Position numbers and translations under genes: made by a program
DNA from: JACVRN01 sp963715565
GTDB lineage: Bacteria > Acidobacteriota > Blastocatellia > Pyrinomonadales > Pyrinomonadaceae
DNA length: 64,000 nucleotides
NCBI GenBank assembly: GCA_963715565.1
Contig: OY970256.1
Location: 1,922,001-1,986,000, forward strand
Reading direction: 5' to 3'
Shown here: one piece after another, positions 1-7,019 of the stretch
Position numbering within the stretch: position 1 is the first letter of the stretch
Layout of the letters: every line of letters starts with the position of its first letter
The notes under the pieces: model-generated
The model's input: the letters and a program-made list of their open reading frames with translations, nothing else
Told to the model about the DNA's origin: nothing
Database searches by the model: none

Positions 1-291
1 TTCCTGGTTCCGGGCGGCCACAACAGTTGCGTCAAATATTACGAGAAGCGCAACTACAAGTTCGAGCGCAGGCAAGTAGGCACGGCGCGCTTCGGCTTCC
101 CCGTCCTGTTAAGCATACGCGCCTACAGTAACGACGGTCGCACGTTCACGCAAACGAAACGCGAAGTGTTGTCGATTACAAAAGTGGATTTGGAGGACGC
201 GCTTTTCGATTTACCCGAAGGCTACGCGCGATACGAGCCGAAGCCTGTCAAACGCTCCATCATAGAGCGTGCTTTATCACTATTTCGTTAG
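1..291 (+). CDS. C-terminal part of a DUF4412-like protein (truncated by window edge)
   Basis: An open frame runs from base 1 to a TAG stop at 289-291 and gives 96 residues; the start lies outside the window. The end of the protein contains the run DALFDLPEGYARYEP, which resembles the usual end of DUF4412-type periplasmic or lipoprotein sequences, where a 'D..lF.iP.GY' motif closes the last strand. No catalytic motif is visible. The family assignment rests on that tail only. It is on the same strand as the barrel protein that follows after a 217-bp gap. Confidence 0.6.
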   Translation, partial: FLVPGGHNSCVKYYEKRNYKFERRQVGTARFGFPVLLSIRAYSNDGRTFTQTKREVLSITKVDLEDALFDLPEGYARYEPKPVKRSIIERALSLFR

Positions 292-508
292 CAGTTTAAT
301 TAACTAATGTCGCGCGCCCTTGAGGATGCGCGCGGGCACAAAGGATTCTCCCGAACGGTTAGAGCTTTCGCTCTCTACATCTCGCGGAGGAAGCGCTCAA
401 GCTGTGCGCGCCCTTCCTTGCGAAGTGACGGTCGAAGTGTGTTTAGCGGTTGATGCTCCCGATGGATTTATTCTTGATACAAGGTTTTTTTCCAAAGGAG
501 AGGGCTTC

Positions 509-1177
509 ATGAAAAGGTGTTTATTCGTGGCGGCGATGGTTGCGGCTGCGCTCTGCTGCTATCAACAGATTGCACGGGCGCAGGGAGGAGAGCCGGAAAA
601 ATCGGAGGCCACCCGATACGAAATCGCCGCGCAATTTTCTTCGATGACATTTTCGCCGGATCACACCCAGCCGGGCGCGGGCGCGCGCTTTACGCTGAAC
701 TTCAATGACAACTTCGCGCTCGAAGCCGAGATGAACTATTTCCCGAACGACAACGGGCGCTTCTCCACCAACCGCGACAACGGTCGCGCAACACAAGGGT
801 TGTTTGGCATCAAGGCGGGCAAGCGTTTTAAGAACTTCGGCATCTTTGCCAAAGCGCGCCCCGGCTTTATCAGTTTCTCGCGCGGCATCGTGGATTTTGT
901 TGCGACCGCTCCGGCAACTACGCCCGGCGGCTTTCCCTCTTTCGAGCTGCGCTCGCGCCGCCTGACGCATCTGGCTTTGGACACGGGAGTAGTGCTTGAG
1001 TTTTATCCGTCGCGTCGTCTGGTGACGCGTTTTGATCTTGGACTGACGACTATGTTTATGCGCGAAACGACCTTTCAGGGCTTTACGGGCACGACGCCCG
1101 ACATCGGCCCCGTTCGCGCGCCAGCCGAGGCCCGCGGCGCTATTCAATTCGGCGCAGGCATTGGCTACAGGTGGTGA
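509..1177 (+). CDS. Outer-membrane beta-barrel protein
   Basis: This 222-residue protein starts at the ATG at 509, chosen because AAAGGAG lies 9-15 bases upstream and the next residues form a signal peptide (MKRCLFVAAMVAAALCCY then an ARAQ cleavage region). The longer in-frame start at 320 would bury the signal peptide. The mature part alternates polar and aromatic residues in short segments typical of an 8-10 strand barrel, and it ends in GAGIGYRW with an aromatic last residue, the usual BAM-recognised C-terminus. It therefore probably sits in the outer membrane as a small porin-like or OmpA/W-like barrel. No ligand can be inferred. A long inverted repeat follows at 1502-1590. Confidence 0.75.
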   Translation: MKRCLFVAAMVAAALCCYQQIARAQGGEPEKSEATRYEIAAQFSSMTFSPDHTQPGAGARFTLNFNDNFALEAEMNYFPNDNGRFSTNRDNGRATQGLFGIKAGKRFKNFGIFAKARPGFISFSRGIVDFVATAPATTPGGFPSFELRSRRLTHLALDTGVVLEFYPSRRLVTRFDLGLTTMFMRETTFQGFTGTTPDIGPVRAPAEARGAIQFGAGIGYRW

Positions 1178-1594
1178 AAAGCAGGCTTCAGGGCTAGGGG
1201 GATGAATAAGAATTGATTCATTTAATCATTTGTTCATTGAATCAATGAAGCAATGAACCGATGATTCAATCTCATTCATTCTCGCGACCTGCTTTTCATC
1301 TCGCCCGGCGGTTGACCCGCGCGGTTCGAAGGAAGACGAGTTAATGAGCCCGAGCCTCGTCTGTGTGAAAGGGGGCTTGAAGGGGACGGCACAGGGAGCG
1401 CCCGTTCTCTTCCGAACCCTTCATACAGGCGGCTCGGCCCTCGCAAGACTCGACGGCCCGAGAAGCGCACAGGCTCAACCGCCGGGCGAAGTTTTGAGAA
1501 ACGCAAAAGTCAAAGTGCAAAAGTCAAAAGTGAAATAGACGAGCGGGCGTCGCATTATTCACTTTTGACTTTTGCACTTTGACTTTTGCGCTTT
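1178..1594. other. Gene-free spacer with two repeat blocks and a GC-rich core
   Basis: The 417 bases between the barrel gene and deoC (convergent) hold an A/T-rich block of ATTCAT and TGAAT words at about 1213-1282, a GC-rich core at about 1300-1500, and a perfect inverted repeat at 1502-1590. The core has short complementary runs and could be a structured RNA, but it matches no RNA family I can recognise. The open frames in it have no ribosome binding site and look accidental. Confidence 0.5.
1502..1590. repeat. Perfect 33-bp inverted repeat of AAAGTC words
   Basis: The arms 1502-1534 and 1558-1590 are exact reverse complements over 33 bp with a 23-base loop. Each arm is built from near-repeats of the word GCAAAAGTC / AAAGTC. 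It lies 4 bases beyond the deoC stop, between convergent genes, so it may act as a two-way terminator. It is one of several such word-built hairpins in this window. Confidence 0.85.
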
Positions 1595-2494
1595 TTAGTA
1601 CGCGCTTGCTGTAGCTGTTGTGGGTTGTGCGCCCGAAGCTTCCTGGGCGATTTTGACGCCGACGCTTGCGCCGATGCGTGTGGCTCCGGCTTCGACCATC
1701 TTGCGTGCGTCTTCCAGGCCGCGTACGCCGCCTGATGCTTTGACGCCCAACTCAGAACCAACGACCTGTCGCATGAGCGCCACGTCCGAGACGGTCGCGC
1801 CGCCTTTGGCAAAGCCTGTCGAAGTCTTGACGAAATCCGCGCCCGCGCGCTTGGCCGCAAGGCACGCGCGCACCTTCTCTTCGTCCGTGAGGAGCGCCGT
1901 TTCGATAATCACTTTGCAAGTCACGCCGTATTCGTGCGCGGCTTCGACCACTTCGTGGATGTCGTGCTCTACGGCGCAGTCATCATTGCTTTTGAGCGCG
2001 CCTATGTTGATGACCATGTCCACTTCACGCGCGCCGTCAAAAATAGCGCGCCGCGCTTCGTAAGCTTTCACATCCGGCAGAGTCGCACCCAGTGGAAAAC
2101 CAATCACTGTGCACACGAGCACGCCCGTCCCGTGAAGGTGGCAGGCAGAGGCGCGCACCCACGTCGGGTTGACGCACACGGAAGCGAAGTGGTAGCGCGC
2201 GGCCTCTTCGCACAAGCGGCGTATGTCTTCTTCGGTGGCATCGGGTTTCAGGAGCGTGTGGTCTATGAGACCGGCCCAGTCGCCTGCGGAAGCCGTTTGC
2301 CCGAGCACTAGACCGATGCGCGATGCGCCCGCGTCCACAATCCTGTGCATGCGCTCCGGGCAGCGATTAAAACATTCGTTCGTGCAACCGCAGAGCGCCG
2401 CCTGCTCCTCTTGATCGCCGTTCAGACGCGCGACGATGACGTCCGTTATCTGTTCGACAAGATGTTCCAGATCGCCGTTGTGTGAATATGCCAT
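1595..2494 (-). CDS. deoC: Deoxyribose-phosphate aldolase with microcompartment-type N-terminal extension
   Basis: DeoC cleaves 2-deoxyribose 5-phosphate to acetaldehyde and glyceraldehyde 3-phosphate. The 299-residue protein has the class I aldolase barrel from about residue 73. The Schiff-base Lys is K223 in FVKTSTGF, with partners K252 (VKASGG) and D159 (EVDMV). About 70 extra N-terminal residues are unusual. Residues 8-24 form an amphipathic helix (DLEHLVEQITDVIVARL) like the encapsulation peptides of bacterial microcompartment cargo. A Cys cluster follows (C35, C37, C41, C45). A short Ala/Thr-rich tail ends the protein. An rpiB with a similar extension lies on the same strand just upstream, which matches known 'sugar phosphate utilizing' microcompartment cargo pairs. 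No shell gene is present here, so encapsulation is an inference. Confidence 0.93.
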   Translation of the reverse strand: MAYSHNGDLEHLVEQITDVIVARLNGDQEEQAALCGCTNECFNRCPERMHRIVDAGASRIGLVLGQTASAGDWAGLIDHTLLKPDATEEDIRRLCEEAARYHFASVCVNPTWVRASACHLHGTGVLVCTVIGFPLGATLPDVKAYEARRAIFDGAREVDMVINIGALKSNDDCAVEHDIHEVVEAAHEYGVTCKVIIETALLTDEEKVRACLAAKRAGADFVKTSTGFAKGGATVSDVALMRQVVGSELGVKASGGVRGLEDARKMVEAGATRIGASVGVKIAQEASGAQPTTATASAY

Positions 2495-2635
2495 CTCTAC
2501 TCTAGCTCCTCCGAGCGCGTGGAAAGTCCGTCAAGAGTTGTCTGGGAAAGCATGCGTTTGACCTGCGTGCTATTTTACACCTCTTTGGCTCGCGCTCGCA
2601 CGCGCGAACAAGGCCCGACACTTTGTTAGATGTTC

Positions 2636-3031
2636 TTAGACGGATTGCGACGTGTGGCGGCTCTGAAAGCTTGAGGCGTGGGCGTGCATGGCCTTTTCCG
2701 GCTTGTGCAGCATGAACTGCTCGAAGGCGGCGTTGATCTCGGAAGTGTTGAGTGCGGCCCACGGGTCCGGCGGCTCGCTTTGCGGCTCGGGCAACTGCGC
2801 TATGTGTTTAGTTTTTTCGTTGAACTTGATGTAGGTCGTTTCGATGATTGACCAGACCTTGCGCCGACGGCGATCCATCTGCCGCTTCTGGACCACGAGC
2901 GCGTTCCAGCGGTCCATCTCCCGCCGCCGCTGCTCGAAGATGGCTTCCTCCACGCCGCGCTTGATGAAGAGAATACAGAGCAAGCCTATGAGGACAAGGC
3001 ATGCGGCGAATAGAAGGGTGACGGATTCCAT
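2636..3031 (-). CDS. Small membrane-anchored protein of unknown function
   Basis: The 131-residue protein has one strong N-terminal transmembrane segment (residues about 5-24, LLFAACLVLIGLLCILFI) followed by a basic, coiled-coil-like stretch rich in Arg and Lys (residues 27-75) and a polar tail. I do not recognise a family. It lies between deoC and the extended rpiB on the same strand, with gaps of 141 and 82 bp, so it may be cotranscribed. The topology suggests a cytoplasmic C-terminal domain anchored in the inner membrane. Confidence 0.55.
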   Translation of the reverse strand: MESVTLLFAACLVLIGLLCILFIKRGVEEAIFEQRRREMDRWNALVVQKRQMDRRRRKVWSIIETTYIKFNEKTKHIAQLPEPQSEPPDPWAALNTSEINAAFEQFMLHKPEKAMHAHASSFQSRHTSQSV

Positions 3032-3113
3032 CGGCTTTGACCCGTTCGGGCTAGACTATCGACAGCAAGGGCTCACATGGTACAGCTAAACGCCCTGACT
3101 TGTCATCAAATTT

Positions 3114-3980
3114 TCAGGACGAGTACTGGCGCTCGACCGCAGTGATTTTGGCGACGCGCTTGCGGTGGCGCTCCTCGCTCAGCTCGGTCGAGAGCCAGGC
3201 GTTGACTATCTCGCGCATCTCGTCGCTGGTAATCGTCTTGCTTCCGAGCGTGAGGACGTTGGCGTCGTTATGCTCGCGCGAATTTTTCGCCACGGCGACG
3301 GAGTAGCAGGCCGCCGCGCGCACGCCCGGCACTTTGTTGGCCGTCATCGCAGAGCCCACGCCCGCACCGTCTATGATAATCCCTACATCAGCCCGCCCGT
3401 CCGCGACGGCGCGCGCCACCGCGTGCGCGAAATCAGGATAATCGACGGCGTCTTCCGAATTCGTCCCGAAGTCGTGAACGCGATGGCCGGATTCGGTAAG
3501 GAAATTTTTTAGCTCTTCCTTCATGGGAAAGCCGCCGTGGTCTGCGCCTACGGCGATCATCTTCGCGGCCCTTGAGCCGCGACGGGGCACGCGACGCACA
3601 AGCTCTATGCGCCGCTCGCGCACGATGTCGGCGGCCAAAGGCGTCAGCCGCGCCTGCTCGTGGATGCGCAGACGCGCGCCCTCTTCAAGGCCGCGCACGT
3701 CGTCTTCCGTAATCACCATCTTGGCAGATTCGTCGCGCGCAAACTCGGGCTCAGTAGACGGCGCGCTCTCCGCCGGGAGGGTGTTGATAAAACGGCTCGA
3801 CACGGTCGAAGGACTCTGTTGTTCAGACCGCGCCGGAGCTTGGGAAGTTGATGAAGGAGCGGAAGGCGAAGCTGAACGGGGCGCAGCTTGCGCGCTTCCC
3901 TCCTCTTCCGCCGGAAGGGCGTTGGCGAGTACGTCGCGCACCATAGCGCGCACACGGTCACGTGTTGATTCATCGCTCAT
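3114..3980 (-). CDS. rpiB: RpiB-type sugar-phosphate isomerase with targeting peptide and linker (microcompartment type)
   Basis: The 288-residue protein is about twice the usual RpiB length. Residues 1-22 form a predicted amphipathic helix (STRDRVRAMVRDVLANALP) like microcompartment encapsulation peptides. A Ser/Pro/Ala-rich linker follows (24-85), then a small helical domain (88-130) that starts MVITEDDVRGLEEG, then the RpiB/LacAB domain from 141 (GADHGG, NSEDAVDYPDF, EHNDANVL). RpiB normally interconverts ribose 5-phosphate and ribulose 5-phosphate. The position of the usual catalytic Cys, in the CGxGxG motif, is Asp204 here (IIIDGAGVGS), so the base or the substrate may differ. A canonical rpiB occurs at 19222-19695, so this copy is probably specialised to the deoC pathway. 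Confidence 0.85.
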   Translation of the reverse strand: MSDESTRDRVRAMVRDVLANALPAEEEGSAQAAPRSASPSAPSSTSQAPARSEQQSPSTVSSRFINTLPAESAPSTEPEFARDESAKMVITEDDVRGLEEGARLRIHEQARLTPLAADIVRERRIELVRRVPRRGSRAAKMIAVGADHGGFPMKEELKNFLTESGHRVHDFGTNSEDAVDYPDFAHAVARAVADGRADVGIIIDGAGVGSAMTANKVPGVRAAACYSVAVAKNSREHNDANVLTLGSKTITSDEMREIVNAWLSTELSEERHRKRVAKITAVERQYSS

Positions 3981-3987
3981 AAGAAAT

Positions 3988-4065
3988 CAGTGACAAGTGA
4001 CAGGTGACAAGTGACGAGTTAAAGCTTTTTCTTGCTTGTCACTCGTCACTTGTCACTTGTCACTG
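3988..4065. repeat. Inverted repeat built from GTGACAA words
   Basis: The left arm (about 3988-4018) consists of CAGTGACAAGTGACAGG-type words and the right arm (about 4035-4065) is its near-perfect reverse complement, ending GTCACTTGTCACTG. The loop is A/T-rich. It fills the gap between the rpiB start and the nucleotidase stop on the same strand. Related arms occur at 6937-7019 and, as a single arm, at 33836-33864. Confidence 0.85.
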
Positions 4066-4068
4066 TTT

Positions 4069-5052
4069 TTACGCATTGCGCAGGTCAAGGAGCCGACCGG
4101 CGGAGGCCGTGACGCGGTTGGACTTGACCGTGAAATCTACGCGGCCCACGTAGATGCCGCTGTGGCCGACTTGAAAGACGACCGTGTCGCGGCCCGAAGG
4201 CTGGCGCGCGAGGATCGGTTTTTCCATAAAGAAGTGCGTGTGGCCGCTCGCTATAAAGTCTATGCCGTCCACTTGCGCGACCAACTGCACGTCGCCCAAA
4301 TCTGTCGGCTTAGGTGTCTGGTAGTAACCTAGATGCGAGAGACAGACGACCATTGCGCAGCGTTCATTTTTGCGTAAGACCTGCACGGCCCCGCGCGCCA
4401 TCCTCACGGGGTCAAGATACTTCATGCCTGCGAAACTCTCCGGCGCGTTCAAGCCTTCGAGCTTGATTCCCAGCCCGAAGATGCCAATGCGCACGCCGCC
4501 CATTTCTTTGACGACATAAGGCTTGACGAATTTTTCGATGGCCGTGCCGCGCAGATCGTAGTTGGTCGCCACAATATCGAACTTCGCATAAGGCATGACG
4601 CGCGCCAGTCCTTCTATGCCGTTGTCGAAATCGTGATTGCCGAGCACGATGACGTCATAGCCCACTGCCGACATGGCCTTGAATTCGACTTCGCCGCCGT
4701 AGAGATTAAAGTAGGGCGTGCCCTGAAAGGCGTCGCCCGCGAAGACGACCAGCGTGTTCGGGTTCTCTTTGCGCACGCGCTTGACGAGCGTAGCCATGCG
4801 CGCCACGCCGCCCTTGCCCGCGTTGCGGTCGTTCGCAGGAAGCGGGTCGATGTGCGAATGCAGGTCGTTTGTGTTCAGGATGGTGATGAGCGTCTCGCCC
4901 GCCTGAGCTTCAAGGAGAGGCTGTTCAAGCTCTGTCCAAGAGCGCGCGAGCGGTAGTGAAGCCAGAGCTTCCGGCGCGAGCAAGCGCGAGAAAGCGAGCG
5001 GCAAGGAAGCTGCGGCCAATGATGCGCCTAAAAAATTTCTACGCGTAACCAT
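4069..5052 (-). CDS. Secreted metallophosphoesterase, 5'-nucleotidase N-terminal domain
   Basis: This 327-residue protein begins with a twin-arginine-like signal (TRRNFLGASLAAASLPLAF), so it is probably exported folded. It has the motifs of the UshA/5'-nucleotidase metal centre in order: NTNDLHSH (about residue 60), GDAFQGTP, GNHDFDNG and GHTHF (about 270). Such enzymes remove phosphate from nucleotides outside the cytoplasm. The usual C-terminal substrate-binding domain is missing here and is encoded by the upstream gene at 5052-5945; the TAA stop of that gene and this ATG overlap by one base, so the two are translationally coupled. The pair probably acts as a split 5'-nucleotidase that feeds nucleosides to the deoB/deoC pathway. 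Confidence 0.88.
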   Translation of the reverse strand: MVTRRNFLGASLAAASLPLAFSRLLAPEALASLPLARSWTELEQPLLEAQAGETLITILNTNDLHSHIDPLPANDRNAGKGGVARMATLVKRVRKENPNTLVVFAGDAFQGTPYFNLYGGEVEFKAMSAVGYDVIVLGNHDFDNGIEGLARVMPYAKFDIVATNYDLRGTAIEKFVKPYVVKEMGGVRIGIFGLGIKLEGLNAPESFAGMKYLDPVRMARGAVQVLRKNERCAMVVCLSHLGYYQTPKPTDLGDVQLVAQVDGIDFIASGHTHFFMEKPILARQPSGRDTVVFQVGHSGIYVGRVDFTVKSNRVTASAGRLLDLRNA

Positions 5053-5945
5053 TAATTGTCGTCCTCCGTCGCGGCTGTAGAGCTACGGTCATACTTAAAG
5101 CGCCCGTCCAGATTGGTTTTGATAGAACGTCCGGCGCTCGTTTCAGCCCTGACGTATTCCAGCAGCGCGTCGCGCATGGTCACATTAAGCGGGCGCACGT
5201 TCTTTGCTTCCTGTAGCACTGCGTAATCACCGCCCCGCTTGACCAGATAATCAATCGTCACGATGGTATAGGTCGCTTTGGGGTCAACGTCTTTTTCCCC
5301 GTCACCGTCGCGCAGCTTGAGACTCACAATCTCGTTCTGCTTCTTCTCCGGGTTGTTGCGATAGACGACGCGCGCGCCCGATTGCGCGTTGCGTCTCTGG
5401 ACGTTGATTTCCATAAAGCGTCGCAGTTGCTCGCCCGTCAGCTCAAGCGTGACGAGCGCGTTCTCAAAAGGAAGCAGCTCGTAGATGTCGCTCGCGCTCA
5501 GGTTCCCCGCAAGGATGTTGTTCTTGCGAAGGCCGCTCGTGTTGACGACCGAGAGCAGCACGGGTTTGCCCGTTCGCTTTTCGGCAACGGCGCGCAACGC
5601 GTCCGCAACGAAATTGCCGAGCGAGCCTCCGCCCATCCCGGTCTTCTTCAAATCTCCGGAGAGCTTGCCAATCGGCGCGTTCAGCTCTTCAACCTTTGTC
5701 TTGTAGGGAGCAAGGATTGATTTGACCTGTGGGTCTTCAGGGATACTGTCGTCGACGACGCGCTCGGAAGCGCGGCCCGTGATGTTCAAAGGCGGCGGGT
5801 TCTGCGAAGGACTCGCAGTTTGCGCCGGGCTCGCGCTTTGCTGAGGCGTCGTCTGCGGAGCTTGCGCGCGTGCTGTTAAGGAGCTTGCCGCGCAGAACAA
5901 GAGCAAGACGAGGACGCTGGCAGCGAGTTTGATTGCCTGTCTCAT
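5052..5945 (-). CDS. Secreted 5'-nucleotidase C-terminal-domain protein
   Basis: The 297-residue protein has a Sec signal peptide (AASVLVLLLFCAASSLTARAQ) and a Gln/Pro/Ser-rich linker. From about residue 85 it matches the 5'-nucleotidase C-terminal domain, with GGGSLGNFVADALR, VVNTSGLR, ASDIYELLPFEN and TIVTIDYLVKRGGDY. This domain binds the nucleotide base in UshA-type enzymes and has no metal centre of its own. It directly precedes and overlaps the metallophosphoesterase gene, so the two products probably work together in the periplasm. In many bacteria both domains form one chain of about 550 residues; here the chain is split. Confidence 0.88.
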   Translation of the reverse strand: MRQAIKLAASVLVLLLFCAASSLTARAQAPQTTPQQSASPAQTASPSQNPPPLNITGRASERVVDDSIPEDPQVKSILAPYKTKVEELNAPIGKLSGDLKKTGMGGGSLGNFVADALRAVAEKRTGKPVLLSVVNTSGLRKNNILAGNLSASDIYELLPFENALVTLELTGEQLRRFMEINVQRRNAQSGARVVYRNNPEKKQNEIVSLKLRDGDGEKDVDPKATYTIVTIDYLVKRGGDYAVLQEAKNVRPLNVTMRDALLEYVRAETSAGRSIKTNLDGRFKYDRSSTAATEDDN

Positions 5946-6030
5946 TTATTTTCCTTTTAAGAGCTTTCGGGGAGCGCGTCAAGCCACGTGCGATTCACGT
6001 AATGGGTCAATTTATGTAAGATGGATTCAA

Positions 6031-6167
6031 AACAGGGATGGACAGGATAGACAGGATAAAAATAAATGATAAATGCAAAGTGCAAAGTGCAGAATTAAAG
6101 AATAGCTTTTCTTTCATCATTTTGCATTTTGACTTTTGCATTGTTTTTATCCTGTCCATCCCTGTTA
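6031..6167. repeat. Inverted repeat with GGACAGGATA arms
   Basis: The outer arms are AACAGGGATGGACAGGATAG at 6031 and its complement, ending ATCCTGTCCATCCCTGTT at 6167. An inner pair of TGCAAA-type words (about 6074-6140) forms a second, nested hairpin. The same outer words occur at 49829-49912. The element lies between the divergent nucleotidase operon and hpt. Confidence 0.8.
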
Positions 6168-6260
6168 ATTCTTTCTTCCTCTTAAACTGACTCACTATCG
6201 CGATTCGGTTGCGCGCACCTCTCGGCCCGGATTAAATCCCCTCGCGGGCTGTTTCAGGTG

Positions 6261-6289
6261 TTGACCTCTGTGGAGAGCTTCAATAGTAT
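6261..6289 (+). promoter_or_regulatory. Sigma-70-type promoter candidate for hpt
   Basis: TTGACC (6261-6266) and TAGTAT (6284-6289) are separated by exactly 17 bases, close to the sigma-70 consensus. They lie 83 bases upstream of the hpt start and point toward it. Nothing else between 6168 and 6371 looks like a gene. Confidence 0.5.
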
Positions 6290-6371
6290 GTCGCACCGCA
6301 GGCTGTCGATGCAAATGCGGCCCGCCGCCAGGGCGAGAACGTTCGACTTTTAACTTTCGGAGGCAATTCTT

Positions 6372-6941
6372 TTGGCTACTTCAAGCGCAACCGCACCGTC
6401 GGAATTTTCCAACCCCAACCTTGAACCCCTTTTCAGCGCCGAGCAGATTCAAGCGCGCATCTCGGAACTGGGAAGCGAGATTGCCCGCGATTACGCGGGG
6501 CGCAATCCCCTTTTCATTGGCGTCCTCAAGGGCGCGTGCATTTTTGTCAGCGACCTGATGCGCGCCACCGATTTGAGGCTCGGCGTCGAGTTCATGGGCA
6601 TCTCAAGCTACGGCGCGGCGACGCGCACTTCCGGCGAAGTGCGTATCACTAAAGATTTGGACGTGCCCATCGAAGGCCGCGACATCCTCGTCGTAGAGGA
6701 CATAGTCGACACGGGCATCACGCTCTCTTACCTCCTGGCGAATCTCAAATCGCGCGGCGCATCATCCGTCAAGCTCGTCGCGCTCCTCGACAAATTCGAG
6801 CGGCGCGAGCGCGAGGTCACAATAGACTATCTGGGCTTCCCGATTCGGGACGCTTTCGTCGTCGGCTACGGCCTGGACTTCGCCGAACGCTACCGCAACC
6901 TGCCCTACATAGCCATTTTGAAGAACCCGGAAATACAGTGA
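6372..6941 (+). CDS. hpt: Hypoxanthine phosphoribosyltransferase
   Basis: The enzyme joins hypoxanthine or guanine to PRPP to give IMP or GMP in purine salvage, in the cytoplasm. The 189-residue protein carries the phosphoribosyl-binding loop VVEDIVDTGITLSYL (about residues 111-125), the FIGVLKGACIFVSDL segment, the EFMGISSYG flexible-loop region and the C-terminal VVGYGLDFAERYRNLPYI motif. The start is a TTG at 6372; CGGAGG lies 8 bases upstream, and no ATG gives a better fit. An unusual short Ser/Ala/Pro-rich leader of about 18 residues precedes the core. Together with the neighbouring nucleotidase genes it suggests active nucleotide salvage. Confidence 0.93.
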   Translation: MATSSATAPSEFSNPNLEPLFSAEQIQARISELGSEIARDYAGRNPLFIGVLKGACIFVSDLMRATDLRLGVEFMGISSYGAATRTSGEVRITKDLDVPIEGRDILVVEDIVDTGITLSYLLANLKSRGASSVKLVALLDKFERREREVTIDYLGFPIRDAFVVGYGLDFAERYRNLPYIAILKNPEIQ

Positions 6942-7019
6942 CAAGTGACAGGTGACAAGTGACAAGCAAGAACAAGTTTTGTTTTTAACTTGTCACTTGT
7001 CACTCGTCACTTGTCACTT
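6937..7019. repeat. Inverted repeat built from GTGACAA words
   Basis: It has the same word family as 3988-4065: the left arm is CAGTGACAAGTGACAGGTG-like and the right arm ends GTCACTCGTCACTTGTCACT. It overlaps the ends of the convergent genes hpt and the S9 peptidase and may terminate both. Confidence 0.85.

Noticed and set aside
521..1147. Long antisense open frame over the barrel gene
   Set aside because: It mirrors the codon pattern of the real gene, has no ribosome site and shows no protein family motif. Similar antisense frames occur across the GC-rich core genes.
1400..1440. Group II intron end
   Set aside because: The resemblance covers only about 30 bases, no reverse transcriptase is nearby and the partner helices are not visible.
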